A DNA stretch of 64,000 nt from Thermaerobacillus caldiproteolyticus (lineage in GTDB: Bacteria; Bacillota; Bacilli; Bacillales; Anoxybacillaceae): contig NZ_JACDUT010000004.1 of the NCBI RefSeq assembly GCF_013761245.1, positions 124,001 to 188,000 on the forward strand, given 5' to 3'. The notes under the pieces were generated by a model that saw nothing but the letters and a program-made list of their open reading frames with translations, did no database searches and was not told the DNA's origin. Shown here piece by piece: positions 8,266 through 16,552 of the stretch. The translations under genes were made by a program, and so were the position numbers. The number at the start of each line of letters is the position of its first letter. Positions within the stretch are counted from its first letter, which is position 1.

Positions 8266-9348
8266 ATGAAACGAGCATACAATTTTAATGCAGGGCCGTC
8301 TGCATTGCCACTTCCAGTGTTACAACGTGCGCAAGAAGAATTGCTCAATTTTCAAAATACCGGTATGTCAGTGATGGAACTGAGCCATCGCAGCAAAGAA
8401 TATGATGCGGTGCACAACAAGGCAAAACAGTTATTAAGAAAACTCATGAATATTCCTGACACACATGACGTTTTATTTTTACAAGGCGGAGCAAGTCTGC
8501 AGTTTTCAATGGTGCCGATGAATTTACTCCCTCGTGAGAAAGTGGGCAATTACGTTTTAACGGGGGTATGGTCAGAAAAGGCGCTTAAAGAAGCGAAAAA
8601 AGTGGGGCAAACCCATATCGCAGCATCAAGTAAAGAAGCGAATTATACGTACATTCCATCACTTGACCAAATCCAGCTTTCCGAGCGGGCAGCGTATTTA
8701 CACATTACATCAAACAACACGATTTTCGGAACACAATGGCATGAATTCCCGAACTTGCCTGTTGATTTAATCGCTGATATGTCGAGCGATATTTTAAGCC
8801 GCGAAGTGAACATCGAGCAATTTGCGCTTATTTACGCGGGAGCACAAAAAAATCTAGGACCGTCTGGTGTCACGGTCGTCATCGTTCGCAACGATTTACT
8901 AGAGCACGTTCCGGAAAACTTACCGACGATGCTAGATTACCGTACGTACAGCTCCAGCAACTCCTTATACAACACGCCGCCGACGTTTGCGATTTATATG
9001 CTTTCTCTCGTGCTTGAATGGGTCGAAGAGCAAGGAGGCGTGAAAATGATTGAGAAGCGCAATAAAGAAAAAGCATCGGTCGTGTACGAAGCCATTGACG
9101 CAAGCGCTGGGTTTTATTCGCCACATGCGGAAAAGGGAAGTCGCTCGTTTATGAATGTGACATTTACGCTGCCGAATGAAGAAATCACAAAGAAATTTTT
9201 AGCGGAGGCAAAAGAACAAGGGTTTGTCGGACTAGCGGGACATCGTTCGGTTGGCGGTTGTCGTGCATCGATTTATAACGCGGTTCCTTATGAAGCTTGT
9301 GAAGCGCTAGCCGAGTTTATGAAACAATTTCAGAAGCGATTTGCCTGA
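8266..9348 (+). CDS. serC: Phosphoserine aminotransferase SerC
   Basis: A PLP-dependent class V aminotransferase, 360 residues. It converts 3-phosphohydroxypyruvate and glutamate to phosphoserine and 2-oxoglutarate in serine synthesis. The start MKRAYNFNAGPSALP is characteristic of SerC, and the PLP lysine lies in GAQKNLGPSG (about residue 196). The C-terminal GLAGHRSVGGCRASIYNAV block carries the substrate-phosphate arginines. ATG 8266 follows GGGGGAT by six bases. The gene has its own transcription unit between the yhaL terminator and trpP. I found no T-box leader. Confidence 0.97.
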   Translation: MKRAYNFNAGPSALPLPVLQRAQEELLNFQNTGMSVMELSHRSKEYDAVHNKAKQLLRKLMNIPDTHDVLFLQGGASLQFSMVPMNLLPREKVGNYVLTGVWSEKALKEAKKVGQTHIAASSKEANYTYIPSLDQIQLSERAAYLHITSNNTIFGTQWHEFPNLPVDLIADMSSDILSREVNIEQFALIYAGAQKNLGPSGVTVVIVRNDLLEHVPENLPTMLDYRTYSSSNSLYNTPPTFAIYMLSLVLEWVEEQGGVKMIEKRNKEKASVVYEAIDASAGFYSPHAEKGSRSFMNVTFTLPNEEITKKFLAEAKEQGFVGLAGHRSVGGCRASIYNAVPYEACEALAEFMKQFQKRFA

Positions 9349-9358
9349 AAATTCCCAC

Positions 9359-9387
9359 TTCACTTTTACACGATAAAGTGATATAAT
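9359..9387 (+). promoter_or_regulatory. trpP promoter
   Basis: TTCACT (9359-9364) and a perfect TATAAT (9382-9387) are 17 bases apart. A TGA just before the -10 gives it an extended character. The transcript would carry the TRAP site downstream. Confidence 0.7.
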
Positions 9388-9413
9388 GTGACTGAGATTC
9401 TTGCAATAGGCAT

Positions 9414-9474
9414 GAGAGCACTATTGGAGAAGCTTAGGAAAGAGTAGACGAGGAGAGATGAGCATGAATACGAG
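9414..9474 (+). promoter_or_regulatory. TRAP (MtrB) binding site over the trpP start
   Basis: The leader is packed with GAG/TAG triplets: TAG 9435, TAG 9445, GAG 9450, GAG 9455 and GAG 9460 fall on an exact 5-base period. AAG at 9440 and 9430 fills the gaps, and further GAGs lie at 9414, 9427 and 9472. Tryptophan-activated TRAP binds 9-11 such triplets, and B. subtilis trpP is a known target. The run covers the ribosome site and start codon, so tryptophan-dependent blocking of translation is expected. Confidence 0.8.
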
Positions 9475-9988
9475 AGTACTAGTTTCACTTGCGTTACTTG
9501 TAGGAATCGGGGCGGTATTACATGCGGTCATTCCTGGATTTTTCTTCGGAATGAAGCCGGATATGATGCTAACGATGATGTTTTTAGGGATTTTGCTGTT
9601 TCCTAACAAAAAGGCAGTCGGCCTAGTCGGGGTTGTTACGGGAATTATTTCAGGGATGACGACAAGTTTTCCGGGCGGACTGCTGCCGAATATCATCGAT
9701 AAACCGATTACTGCATTTGTATTCTTTACATTATGTTTGTTTGTTAAAAAGTACGGCCAAACGGTTGTCTCCGCTGCGGTGTTAACAGCGGTTGGTACGG
9801 TCGTTTCAGGTACGGTCTTTTTAACTGCTGCGTTGCTGATTGTTGGATTGCCGGGTGGAGCGGCTTTTTCAAGCTTATTCGTTGCCGTTGTGTTGCCGAC
9901 AGCGGTCATTAACACGGTTGTGATGGTGATTGTGTATCCAATTGTTTCGGCGATTTTTAAGCGGACAAATATGGCAACGCAGGCATAA
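9464..9988 (+). CDS. trpP: Tryptophan transport protein TrpP
   Basis: A small polytopic membrane protein of 174 residues with about five helices, matching B. subtilis TrpP (YhaG), the putative tryptophan permease. Recognisable blocks are GMKPDMMLTMMFLGILLFP, a GVVTGIISGMTT segment, NIIDKPITAF, and LLIVGLPGG. ATG 9464 is eight bases from AGGAG (9451-9455); the ATG at 9458 is only two bases away. Regulation by the TRAP triplets over its start is strongly suggested. The gene stands alone, with its own promoter and a strong terminator. Confidence 0.92.
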   Translation: MNTRVLVSLALLVGIGAVLHAVIPGFFFGMKPDMMLTMMFLGILLFPNKKAVGLVGVVTGIISGMTTSFPGGLLPNIIDKPITAFVFFTLCLFVKKYGQTVVSAAVLTAVGTVVSGTVFLTAALLIVGLPGGAAFSSLFVAVVLPTAVINTVVMVIVYPIVSAIFKRTNMATQA

Positions 9989-9993
9989 AAATC

Positions 9994-10028
9994 GCAAAAA
10001 CCCGATCATCGTTGGTCGGGTTTTTTGC
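9994..10028 (+). terminator. Bidirectional terminator between trpP and a small membrane gene
   Basis: GCAAAAACCCGA (9994-10005) pairs with TCGGGTTTTTTGC (10016-10028). There are T-runs on both strands, so it serves trpP and the convergent minus-strand gene. Confidence 0.9.
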
Positions 10029-10035
10029 TATAGAG

Positions 10036-10224
10036 CTAAAAGTAACCAACAATCCAGGCGATAAAAATGGAAAGAAGCGCTCCACCAATATAGATAGTAG
10101 CTTGCTGTTTTAAAACTTTTTTAGGCGGATACATTTTTACTTTATACATTGAAAGGAATGTACTTACCGAAAGACAAGCGAAGATAAAGCTTAGTATATA
10201 AAAAAATGATTTCATATAGATCAT
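10036..10224 (-). CDS. Small two-helix membrane protein, unrecognised
   Basis: A 62-residue protein with membrane helices at about residues 5-25 (FFYILSFIFACLSVSTF) and 43-61 (IYIGGALLSIFIAWIVGYF). A short basic loop joins them (KVKMYPPKKVLKQQ). The start at 10224 has the strong site AGGAGGAG upstream, which makes it a real gene. It lies convergent to trpP and divergent from hpr. I do not recognise the family. Confidence 0.65.
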   Translation of the reverse strand: MIYMKSFFYILSFIFACLSVSTFLSMYKVKMYPPKKVLKQQATIYIGGALLSIFIAWIVGYF

Positions 10225-10390
10225 CTTATTCTCCTCCTACAACCACTATATGTCTCCCATTTCTTGGCTATGAATTTGAGGAGAATGACAAGGAAATTTA
10301 AAAATTCTAATATTTTTATCTTTATTAATTTTTATTTTACTGGCATAATAGTAGATAAAAAAATCAAGTGAGGGAAGAGTGGGTGGAACG

Positions 10391-10981
10391 ATGAAAATGA
10401 CGGAACAACATTATTCTATAAAAGAGGCGATGTTATTTAGTCAACGAATTGCCCAGTTAAGCAAGGCGCTTTGGAAGTCGATTGAAAAAGATTGGCAGCA
10501 ATGGATTAAGCCGTTTGACTTAAATATTAATGAGCACCATATTTTATGGATTGCGTATCATTTTAAAGGAGCATCGATTTCGGAAATTGCTAAATTCGGA
10601 GTCATGCATGTGTCAACAGCTTTTAACTTTTCCAAAAAGTTAGAAGAGCGAGGGTTATTATCCTTTTCCAAAAAGCAAGATGATAAGCGAAACACATACA
10701 TTGAGTTGACAGAAAAAGGAGAACAAGTATTGCTTCAATTAATGGAGTCTTATGATCCAACACAAAACGCTGTGTTTAACGGAGCGTTACCGTTGCGTGA
10801 ACTATACGGTAAGTTTCCAGAAATTTTAGAAATGATGTGTATTATCAGGAATATTTATGGCGATGACTTTATGGAGATTTTCGAGAAATCATTTGAAAAT
10901 ATTAAATCAGACTTTATTGAAAAAGACGGAAAATTAGTAAAACGCAACGAACAAGAAAAAGAAGTCACGAACCAATTATAA
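10391..10981 (+). CDS. hpr: MarR-type transition-state regulator Hpr (ScoC)
   Basis: A 196-residue MarR-family winged-helix regulator. It represses extracellular protease, sporulation and peptide-transport genes in B. subtilis during transition to stationary phase. The DNA-binding region is unmistakable: [17 protein letters not shown], then [30 protein letters not shown] and the wing [17 protein letters not shown] 10391 has GGTGG four bases upstream; a GTG at 10379 with AGGG before it is an alternative that adds four residues. Its 3' end overlaps convergent yhaI by six bases. Confidence 0.93.
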   Translation: MKMTEQHYSIKEAMLFSQRIAQLSKALWKSIEKDWQQWIKPFDLNINEHHILWIAYHFKGASISEIAKFGVMHVSTAFNFSKKLEERGLLSFSKKQDDKRNTYIELTEKGEQVLLQLMESYDPTQNAVFNGALPLRELYGKFPEILEMMCIIRNIYGDDFMEIFEKSFENIKSDFIEKDGKLVKRNEQEKEVTNQL

Positions 10982-11323
10982 GCGCTTGATTTCTTTTATT
11001 AATTTTTGAAACTCTGTCATGAGAGGGACAAACATTTGTTGTTTTAAGAGCGCATCGACGGTTTTTTCAAGCGGAAGGTTCGGATTTAGCATTCCCGCAA
11101 AATGGAGCAACAGCGGGGTAAAAATGGTAAGACCTTCCTCTTTTTGTTTTTCATATTCTTTGCTCAAATGCTCACAAAGTTCTATGACTTCATCCACTTC
11201 TTCTTTTGTTAAATTAGCTTGGATAACAAGATGATAAAACGGCTTTTTCGTTTCATCTATCATCTCCATTAATAATGATTGATAGTATTCCAGTTTTGCG
11301 ATTCGTTCTTCCAGCGCCCCCAT
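10976..11323 (-). CDS. yhaI: YhaI (DUF1878) protein
   Basis: A 115-residue, mostly helical cytoplasmic protein of the DUF1878 family, matching B. subtilis YhaI in length and in its place next to hpr. An N-terminal coiled segment ([19 protein letters not shown]) is followed by [17 protein letters not shown] and a helix-rich C-terminus. The start at 11323 has an AAAGGGG site eight bases upstream. Function is unknown. The 3' ends of yhaI and hpr overlap tail to tail, so read-through from either side would make antisense RNA. Confidence 0.85.
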   Translation of the reverse strand: MGALEERIAKLEYYQSLLMEMIDETKKPFYHLVIQANLTKEEVDEVIELCEHLSKEYEKQKEEGLTIFTPLLLHFAGMLNPNLPLEKTVDALLKQQMFVPLMTEFQKLIKEIKRL

Positions 11324-11527
11324 ATATGTTACCCCTTTAAATGGTCAATAGTTTTTAGTGTATCATGTATATTTTAACCAATTTATGCTCGCCAACCAAT
11401 CCCAAAGTTTTTATTGCGTACAGGATTTTTTACTGAAAACCATATTGATTTATGGAAAGAAACATTGTAAAGTAGATGAGTAAAATTATGAATATTTTTG
11501 TGTCAGGGATAGGAGGGGAACTGGACA

Positions 11528-11707
11528 TTGACTCTTTATTTCATACCCCTTGCTGTAGTCATTTTATTTTCGATTAATAAATTAACAAATACGCTTTGCG
11601 TGCAAAGAGAGATTCCAGAAGAAAAGCAACCGGGCGTTTTTCGGACGATTAATGTTCTCATTACGATCTTATTAATTTCTTCTTATTTCGAGGTGCTTTT
11701 TACATAG
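11528..11707 (+). CDS. Tiny two-helix membrane protein, TTG start
   Basis: A 59-codon frame begins TTG at 11528 (product MTLYFIPLAVVILFSINKLT...) after AGGAGGGG at 11511-11518. It has two predicted membrane helices: residues 2-16, and about 42-57 (INVLITILLISSYFEVLF), separated by a short charged loop (CVQREIPEEKQPG). A terminator follows at once. The spacing is slightly long, but ribosome site, hydrophobic pattern and terminator agree. I do not recognise the family. Confidence 0.6.
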   Translation: MTLYFIPLAVVILFSINKLTNTLCVQREIPEEKQPGVFRTINVLITILLISSYFEVLFT

Positions 11708-11712
11708 GAAAA

Positions 11713-11740
11713 GCTGACAGTTCTCACTGCCAGCTTTTTT
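11713..11740 (+). terminator. Terminator after the tiny membrane gene
   Basis: GCTGACAG (11713-11720) pairs with CTGCCAGC (11727-11734) with one mismatch, followed by TTTTTT. Confidence 0.8.
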
Positions 11741-11812
11741 GCTATTCGTATCTAGCTTTTCCAGTGTCAAACAAGAATCTAGTTACGGATAAGCAAGCCG
11801 CTTCAGCCTTTC

Positions 11813-11899
11813 TTAAAACAAGCATGCACAACCAACGATAATTAATAAAATGAACAACACGACGATTAACGCGAAACCTCCTGCATAAGGTGCGCTCAT
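11813..11899 (-). CDS. YjcZ-family sporulation peptide
   Basis: A 28-residue peptide: MSAPYAGG, then FALIVVLFILLIIVGCACLF. The AGGFALIVVLFILLIIVG core is the signature of the YjcZ family of tiny sporulation-expressed membrane peptides. The start at 11899 has a near-consensus site AAGGAGG eight bases upstream. The peptide is one membrane helix with a short glycine-rich head. It lies between the tiny membrane gene and prsA on the opposite strand. Expression in sporulation is inferred from the family; I could not fix a sigma-factor promoter. Confidence 0.82.
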   Translation of the reverse strand: MSAPYAGGFALIVVLFILLIIVGCACLF

Positions 11900-12084
11900 G
11901 AATAACACCTCCTTCCCCAAAAGGCGATTTCATTTTGGGATATTTCATCATATGTAAACGAAAAAATATATGTATGGGCCATAGACTAAAATGGAAAAAG
12001 TTTTTTTATTCGAAGGAAATATGTTATAGTTATTGTTGTGATTTTTCTTTTTGTAAAAAATTTGATGTAGGAGTTGTGAAACGG

Positions 12085-12918
12085 ATGAAAAAATGGATGA
12101 TTGCTGTGGCAGCCGCTTCTGTGCTCGCCTTATCGGCGTGCAATAATGGCGACTCAGAAGTTATTGTGAAAACAAAGGCTGGCAATATTACAAAAGAGGA
12201 ATTTTACAATGAGATGAAACAGCGATTTGGTAAAGATGTCATTCGTGACCTTGTTCATGAAAAAGTATTGAGCAAGAAGTATAAAGTCACTGATAAGGAA
12301 ATCGACAAAGAAATCGAGAACTTAAAGGAAACGTATGGCACGCAATATGATTTGGCGGTACAACAAAATGGTGAAAAAGCGATCCGCGACATGGTAAAAC
12401 TAGATCTCTTACGTCAAAAAGCAGCCATGGAAGATATTAAAGTGACAGAAAAAGAATTGAAAAAGTATTATGATGAATATAAGCCAAAAATAAGAGCAAG
12501 CCACATTTTAGTGAAAGATGAAAAAACAGCAAAAGAGATTAAAGAGAAATTGGACAAAGGTGAAGATTTTGCGAAGCTTGCGAAAGAATATTCTCAAGAC
12601 CCAGGTTCTGCACAAAAGGGCGGCGATTTAGGCTGGTTTGGTCCGGGAAAAATGGTGAAAGAATTTGAAGATGCTGCGTATTCGCTAAAGGTTGGAGAAA
12701 TTAGTCAGCCGGTGAAAACAGAATTTGGATACCATATTATCAAAGTTACTGACAAAGAAAAGAAAAAACCATATAACGAAATGAAAGACGAAATTGAATT
12801 TGAAGTGAAAAAGAGCAAGTTAGACGCAACAAAAGTGGAGTCAAAAGTGGAGAAATTAGTAAAAGAAGCAGATGTTCAAGTAAAAGATGATGATTTAAAA
12901 AGTGTTTTCCAACAATAA
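12085..12918 (+). CDS. prsA: Foldase lipoprotein PrsA
   Basis: An extracytoplasmic peptidyl-prolyl isomerase lipoprotein of 277 residues that helps secreted proteins fold at the membrane-wall interface. The signal peptide ends in a lipobox, LSAC, with the lipidated Cys at residue 19. A helical N-terminal chaperone region is followed by a parvulin domain at about residues 130-225 ([35 protein letters not shown]). A C-terminal charged helix closes the protein. ATG 12085 follows TAGGAG by eleven bases; GTG 12076 is only two bases from it. In B. subtilis it is essential and lies in the Hpr region, as here. Confidence 0.95.
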   Translation: MKKWMIAVAAASVLALSACNNGDSEVIVKTKAGNITKEEFYNEMKQRFGKDVIRDLVHEKVLSKKYKVTDKEIDKEIENLKETYGTQYDLAVQQNGEKAIRDMVKLDLLRQKAAMEDIKVTEKELKKYYDEYKPKIRASHILVKDEKTAKEIKEKLDKGEDFAKLAKEYSQDPGSAQKGGDLGWFGPGKMVKEFEDAAYSLKVGEISQPVKTEFGYHIIKVTDKEKKKPYNEMKDEIEFEVKKSKLDATKVESKVEKLVKEADVQVKDDDLKSVFQQ

Positions 12919-12924
12919 CAAAAA

Positions 12925-12959
12925 GGGAAGCGACGATTAAGTCGCTTCCCTTTCTTTTT
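12925..12959 (+). terminator. Bidirectional terminator between prsA and hit
   Basis: GGGAAGCGAC (12925-12934) pairs with GTCGCTTCCC (12941-12950), followed by TTTCTTTTT; A-rich sequence on the other side serves hit. The hit stop codon falls in the tail. Confidence 0.88.
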
Positions 12960-13386
12960 ATTCAATCCCTTTTTGAATTGTGGCAGCGATCGTTTGTAAA
13001 TCGTCAAAGGTATAGTCGCTCGCATGGGATTTCCAAACAGCGCCAAATCCATCGCCTTTGCCGTAACGCGGAATGAGGTGAACGTGATAATGAAATACCG
13101 TTTGTCCTGCCTGCTCCCCGTTGTTATTTAACAAGTTCAGTCCGATAGGAGAAAACTGCTTTTTGATCGCATTCGCAATTTTTGGAACAGCAGCGAATAC
13201 GTGGCTCGCGATTTCTGGTGTGAGTTCGAAAATGTTTTGCTTATGTACTTTTGGAATGACGAGAGTATGTCCTTTTGTTACTTGGCTAATATCAAGAAAC
13301 GCAAGAACATGTTCATCTTCATACACTTTCGCCGCAGGAATGTCGCCATTAAGAATTTTACAAAAAATGCACTCGCTCACTTGCAT
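12958..13386 (-). CDS. hit: HIT-family nucleotide-binding protein Hit
   Basis: A 142-residue histidine-triad protein of the HINT branch, which hydrolyses purine nucleotide phosphoramidates. The triad is FHYHVHLIPR near residue 100, preceded by the nucleotide-binding LNLLNNNGEQAGQTV. An N-terminal CIFCKI gives the first two zinc ligands of the family. The start at 13386 (MQVSECIFCKIL) has AAAGGTGG upstream; the longer frame from 13425 adds an unlikely basic leader. It is divergent from ecsA, as in B. subtilis, but with a 520-base gap. Confidence 0.93.
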   Translation of the reverse strand: MQVSECIFCKILNGDIPAAKVYEDEHVLAFLDISQVTKGHTLVIPKVHKQNIFELTPEIASHVFAAVPKIANAIKKQFSPIGLNLLNNNGEQAGQTVFHYHVHLIPRYGKGDGFGAVWKSHASDYTFDDLQTIAATIQKGIE

Positions 13387-13430
13387 AGGCCACCTTTCTC
13401 GACATTTTTGCTTATATTTTACCATAAAAA

Positions 13431-13777
13431 GAACAGGATGTAAGCCGCAAAAGGTTACATCCTGTTCGTCATGAAAAGGGGAGAGGATTAGTAAACAAGG
13501 TAACGTTTGATGAACACCTCATTTACAAAAAAGGTTTTTATCGCGTGAGTCTTTCATTGTTCAAGATGACCATCCCCTTATTATAGGGATTTGCTTAGCT
13601 GTAGATTTGCTTGCTGGTCTTTAATGAACACCTTATTTATTAAGGGTTTTTGCTTTACTCACTTCACTAAGACGGTGTTACTTCGACAAGGAAAGAGTCT
13701 TTCGTGAACACCTCATTTCAATGTGGACGTTTCACCAAACAACGTGACGTTGTATGAGTTGCTCCTCGTCCCCTCTT
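13431..13777 (-). ncRNA. Candidate structured small RNA between hit and ecsA
   Basis: This stretch has no coding frame. Read on the minus strand, a TATGAT -10 (about 13785-13790) precedes a 5' end GAAGAGGGGACGAGGA (about 13762-13777). That end can pair over 15 bases with TCCTCTCCCCTTTTC near the 3' end (about 13473-13487), closing the molecule. A hairpin then follows with a perfect 13-bp stem (13431-13443 with 13455-13467). It leads into TTTTTATGG, a good terminator on the minus strand. Inside are three copies of (A)AATRAGGTGTTCA at about 13510-13526, 13622-13637 and 13704-13720, each followed by AAA-rich sequence. I know of no RNA family that matches. A plus-strand transcript cannot be excluded, since two of the motif units look like weak plus-strand terminators. 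Confidence 0.5.
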
Positions 13778-13906
13778 CGCTATTTATCATATCCCGAAAT
13801 GAACGATCTATACGAAGGTGCATCTATATAATTTTTGGAAAGTGCGGAGTGACTTTGATAAAATAAGAATACAATCATGCAATTTATAAAGAAAGGAACG
13901 CCAATA

Positions 13907-14647
13907 ATGACACTTCTTGAGGTCAAGCATTTATGTGGTGGATATACGAAACGAAATGTGTTAGAAGATGTTTCATTTACCGTTGATCGTCATCAAATCA
14001 TTGGTTTGATTGGGTTAAACGGTGCTGGGAAAAGTACGACCATTAAACATATTATCGGGTTAATGGAACCGAGAAAAGGGACGATTACGATTAATGGGAA
14101 AACATTCGCTGACAATCCTGAGCAGTATCGAGCTCAATTTACCTACATACCAGAAACGCCTATTTTGTATGAAGAGCTTACATTGCAAGAGCATTTAGAG
14201 CTTACAGCAATGGCTTATGGGCTCTCAAAAAAGGAATATGAAAAAAGGCTTGAACCGCTATTGAAGGAATTTCGTATGGAGAAAAAATTAAAATGGTTCC
14301 CGGCGCATTTTTCTAAAGGGATGAAGCAAAAAGTGATGATCATGTGCGCCTTTTTAGTAGAGCCATCTCTGTATATTATCGATGAGCCGTTTGTTGGCCT
14401 AGATCCGCTAGGGATTCATTCGCTATTACAGCAAATGCAAAAGCGAAAAGAAGAAGGAGCTGGCATTTTAATGTCGACCCATATTTTAGCGACGGCGGAG
14501 AGATATTGTGACTCGTTTGTCATCTTGCATAATGGAAAAGTGAAAGCGAAGGGGACGTTAGAGGAACTGCGCCAACAATTGAACCGTCCTTTGGCAACAT
14601 TGGATGATTTATATATGGAATTAACAAAGGAAGAAGCGTATGATTAA
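13907..14647 (+). CDS. ecsA: ABC transporter ATPase EcsA
   Basis: A 246-residue ATPase subunit of the EcsAB complex. In B. subtilis that complex affects protein secretion, competence and regulated membrane proteolysis. Walker A is GLNGAGKST (about residue 38), the signature is FSKGMKQKV, Walker B is LYIIDEPFVGLDP, and the switch region is STHILATAERYC. ATG 13907 follows an AAAGGA site at a spacing of about ten; the frame from 13877 begins inside the leader without a site. It overlaps ecsB by 8 bases. Confidence 0.94.
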   Translation: MTLLEVKHLCGGYTKRNVLEDVSFTVDRHQIIGLIGLNGAGKSTTIKHIIGLMEPRKGTITINGKTFADNPEQYRAQFTYIPETPILYEELTLQEHLELTAMAYGLSKKEYEKRLEPLLKEFRMEKKLKWFPAHFSKGMKQKVMIMCAFLVEPSLYIIDEPFVGLDPLGIHSLLQQMQKRKEEGAGILMSTHILATAERYCDSFVILHNGKVKAKGTLEELRQQLNRPLATLDDLYMELTKEEAYD

Positions 14648-15854
14648 CAGCCGTCAATTATGGAAGCAGCGACTTGGTCGCGAAATGCAGGAGATGAAGC
14701 GCTATTTGCGCTACATGTTTAATGATCATTTATTATTTGTTTTACTAATAGGGATCGGCGCAGGAGCTTTTGCATATGAACGATGGGTTGAAACGTTGTC
14801 CTCTCAATTTCCATATGCATGGGTTGCGGCACTTTTCTTTTCTTTCATGCTAACGACTAGTTCGGTTCGAACGTTTTTTCAAGATGCAGATATCGTGTTT
14901 TTGCTGCCGGTAGAAACCAAGCTTCGTCCTTATATTCAGCGTGCCTTCGTGTTCAATTTCATCGTACAAGCATATGTTTTGTTCTTGGCTGTATTAGTCA
15001 TCGCCCCGCTTCATTTGAAATTTTCTCGATTTCCGTTATGGGCTCTTTTTCTTCTTTTGTTGTTGGTGAAGAGCTGGAATTTATTCATTAGCTGGAAGGG
15101 AAATTATTTCGTTGAACCGCTCGCTCAGTGGCTAAGCTGGGGAACGCGCCTGTTGCTCAATGCGCTTATCGTATATTTTCTGTTGGTGAATGTCTCCATC
15201 GCGTTTTTGCTCATTTTGCTTTTCATTATGATTGCGCTTTCCGTTTACTTTTCCCGTGTAACACAACAAAAAGGGCTAAAATGGGAGCGATTGATCGAGC
15301 AGGAGGCAAAAGCAAAACGAGCTTTTTATCGGATAGCGAATTTATTTATAGATGTTCCAACGCTCAAAGAGCGGGCAAAACGTCGCCGTTGGCTTGACGG
15401 GGTGTTGGCTCTTATTCCTTATCGCCAAGAAAATGCGTTTATATATTTATATGCAAGAACGTTTATAAGAGCCGGTGATTACTTTGCGTTTTATGTTCGC
15501 TTAACGGTTATCGCGTTGTTTTTGCTGTATATTGTTCCAACAGGATACGGGAAAATAGTTACATCCTTGTTTTTTCTTTATGCGACTGTCATTCAGTTGT
15601 TTACGTTATCCCGCCATTATCGTGCAAACATATTTGTGAAGCTATATCCTTTATCTTACGACAAACAAAGGAGGGCGGTACTTCATCTTTTGTTTTTATT
15701 GTTACTCATTCAAAACGTTCTTTTTGCTCTGTTTTTAGTCGTCCTCGGCGATCTATGGCTTGGCTTGTTGTCATTAGTTATGGGAGTAATTTTTAGTTAT
15801 CTGCTGTTGTTTATGTATGTACAAAAACGTTGGAAACAGGGGGAGAGAAAATGA
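14640..15854 (+). CDS. ecsB: ABC transporter permease EcsB
   Basis: A 404-residue polytopic membrane protein, the partner of EcsA. It has about ten hydrophobic helices in two blocks (roughly residues 30-240 and 280-395), separated by a basic cytoplasmic stretch (KERAKRRRWLDG). The start lies inside the end of ecsA (ATGA-type coupling), and its stop overlaps the start of hmoB by four bases. Length agrees with B. subtilis EcsB (about 408). The ecsC gene of B. subtilis is not at this place; hmoB follows instead. Confidence 0.92.
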   Translation: MINSRQLWKQRLGREMQEMKRYLRYMFNDHLLFVLLIGIGAGAFAYERWVETLSSQFPYAWVAALFFSFMLTTSSVRTFFQDADIVFLLPVETKLRPYIQRAFVFNFIVQAYVLFLAVLVIAPLHLKFSRFPLWALFLLLLLVKSWNLFISWKGNYFVEPLAQWLSWGTRLLLNALIVYFLLVNVSIAFLLILLFIMIALSVYFSRVTQQKGLKWERLIEQEAKAKRAFYRIANLFIDVPTLKERAKRRRWLDGVLALIPYRQENAFIYLYARTFIRAGDYFAFYVRLTVIALFLLYIVPTGYGKIVTSLFFLYATVIQLFTLSRHYRANIFVKLYPLSYDKQRRAVLHLLFLLLLIQNVLFALFLVVLGDLWLGLLSLVMGVIFSYLLLFMYVQKRWKQGERK

Positions 15855-16357
15855 AAAACATGTACATCACCACAGGTACGTTAGAATATTTGCAAAAGCT
15901 GAAAGAAAATGTTTCAAATGAAAACACGCTATTGCTTGAAGGAAAAGATCATGTGATGTTACTTCACGAAACCAATGGAGCAACTGTGTTTCAAGAACCG
16001 CGCCGCTATGAAGTGCTCGATGCTGCCGGAGAGTTAGGTGGAGCGTTTGCCGTATTGAACAATATTCCGGTGACCGATGAAGGAAGGCCACTATTTGAAT
16101 ACCGTTTTAGCCAGCGAACAAGGCTCATTGAAAAAGAACCGGGATTTGTTGCGATTCGCGTGCTTCGCCCGTTATCGAATGATACGTATATCATTATGAC
16201 GTTATGGGAAGGAGAAGAACATTTTAAAAATTGGCAGCGTTCAAAAGCGTATGAAAAAGCGCATGAACGTCGCAATGCTGCCAATCAAGAAGAACAACAA
16301 ACAATCTTTCCTCGCCCTTCGTATGTGACGACGTATACCGTTGTTCAACAAAGCTGA
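15851..16357 (+). CDS. hmoB: Heme-degrading monooxygenase HmoB
   Basis: A 168-residue ABM-fold protein matching B. subtilis HmoB (YhgC), which opens heme and releases iron. The N-terminal half is a divergent, non-catalytic ABM-like domain. The C-terminal half (from about residue 65) holds the catalytic pattern, with NNIPVTDEGRPLFEYRF and ending in NWQRSKAYEKAHERR. The AH of that last motif is where IsdG-type enzymes place the heme-ligating histidine. ATG 15851 follows AGGGGGAGA and overlaps the ecsB stop as ATGA, so it is the third gene of the ecs operon here. In B. subtilis it sits beside hemEHY; the link to heme turnover fits both settings. Confidence 0.88.
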   Translation: MKNMYITTGTLEYLQKLKENVSNENTLLLEGKDHVMLLHETNGATVFQEPRRYEVLDAAGELGGAFAVLNNIPVTDEGRPLFEYRFSQRTRLIEKEPGFVAIRVLRPLSNDTYIIMTLWEGEEHFKNWQRSKAYEKAHERRNAANQEEQQTIFPRPSYVTTYTVVQQS

Positions 16358-16366
16358 AGGATTGTC

Positions 16367-16396
16367 AAAAGTCGCTTCACGGTAAGCGGCTTTTTT
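16367..16396 (+). terminator. Terminator of ecsAB-hmoB
   Basis: AAGTCGCTT (16369-16377) pairs with AAGCGGCTT (16384-16392), followed by TTTTGCTTTTT. Confidence 0.85.
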
Positions 16397-16552
16397 GCTT
16401 TTTCGACTATTTCCGAGGAAATCGACATACGAAAAGTATTCGTTTCCTGCTTTAGAGCTTCACATCTTTTTCCCCTTTTCATATGCTGTAGTACATCAAT
16501 TAGGTAAATGTCCTATTTCTTAATTGAGATTTAGAAGGGAAGGGGAAAATGT

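Noticed and set aside
9421-9915. 164-codon open frame antisense to trpP
   Set aside because: Shadow frame over a clearly real gene, with low-complexity Thr/Pro/Ala composition and no ribosome site.
12958-13474. Plus-strand frames opposite hit (117 and 80 codons)
   Set aside because: Antisense shadows of a HIT protein with an intact histidine triad; no ribosome sites.
13505-13725. Three spaced copies of TGAACACCTCATTT as a CRISPR array
   Set aside because: Only three copies, about 14 bases long, at unequal spacing (about 111 and 82 bases), with no cas genes. Treated as motifs of a candidate RNA instead.
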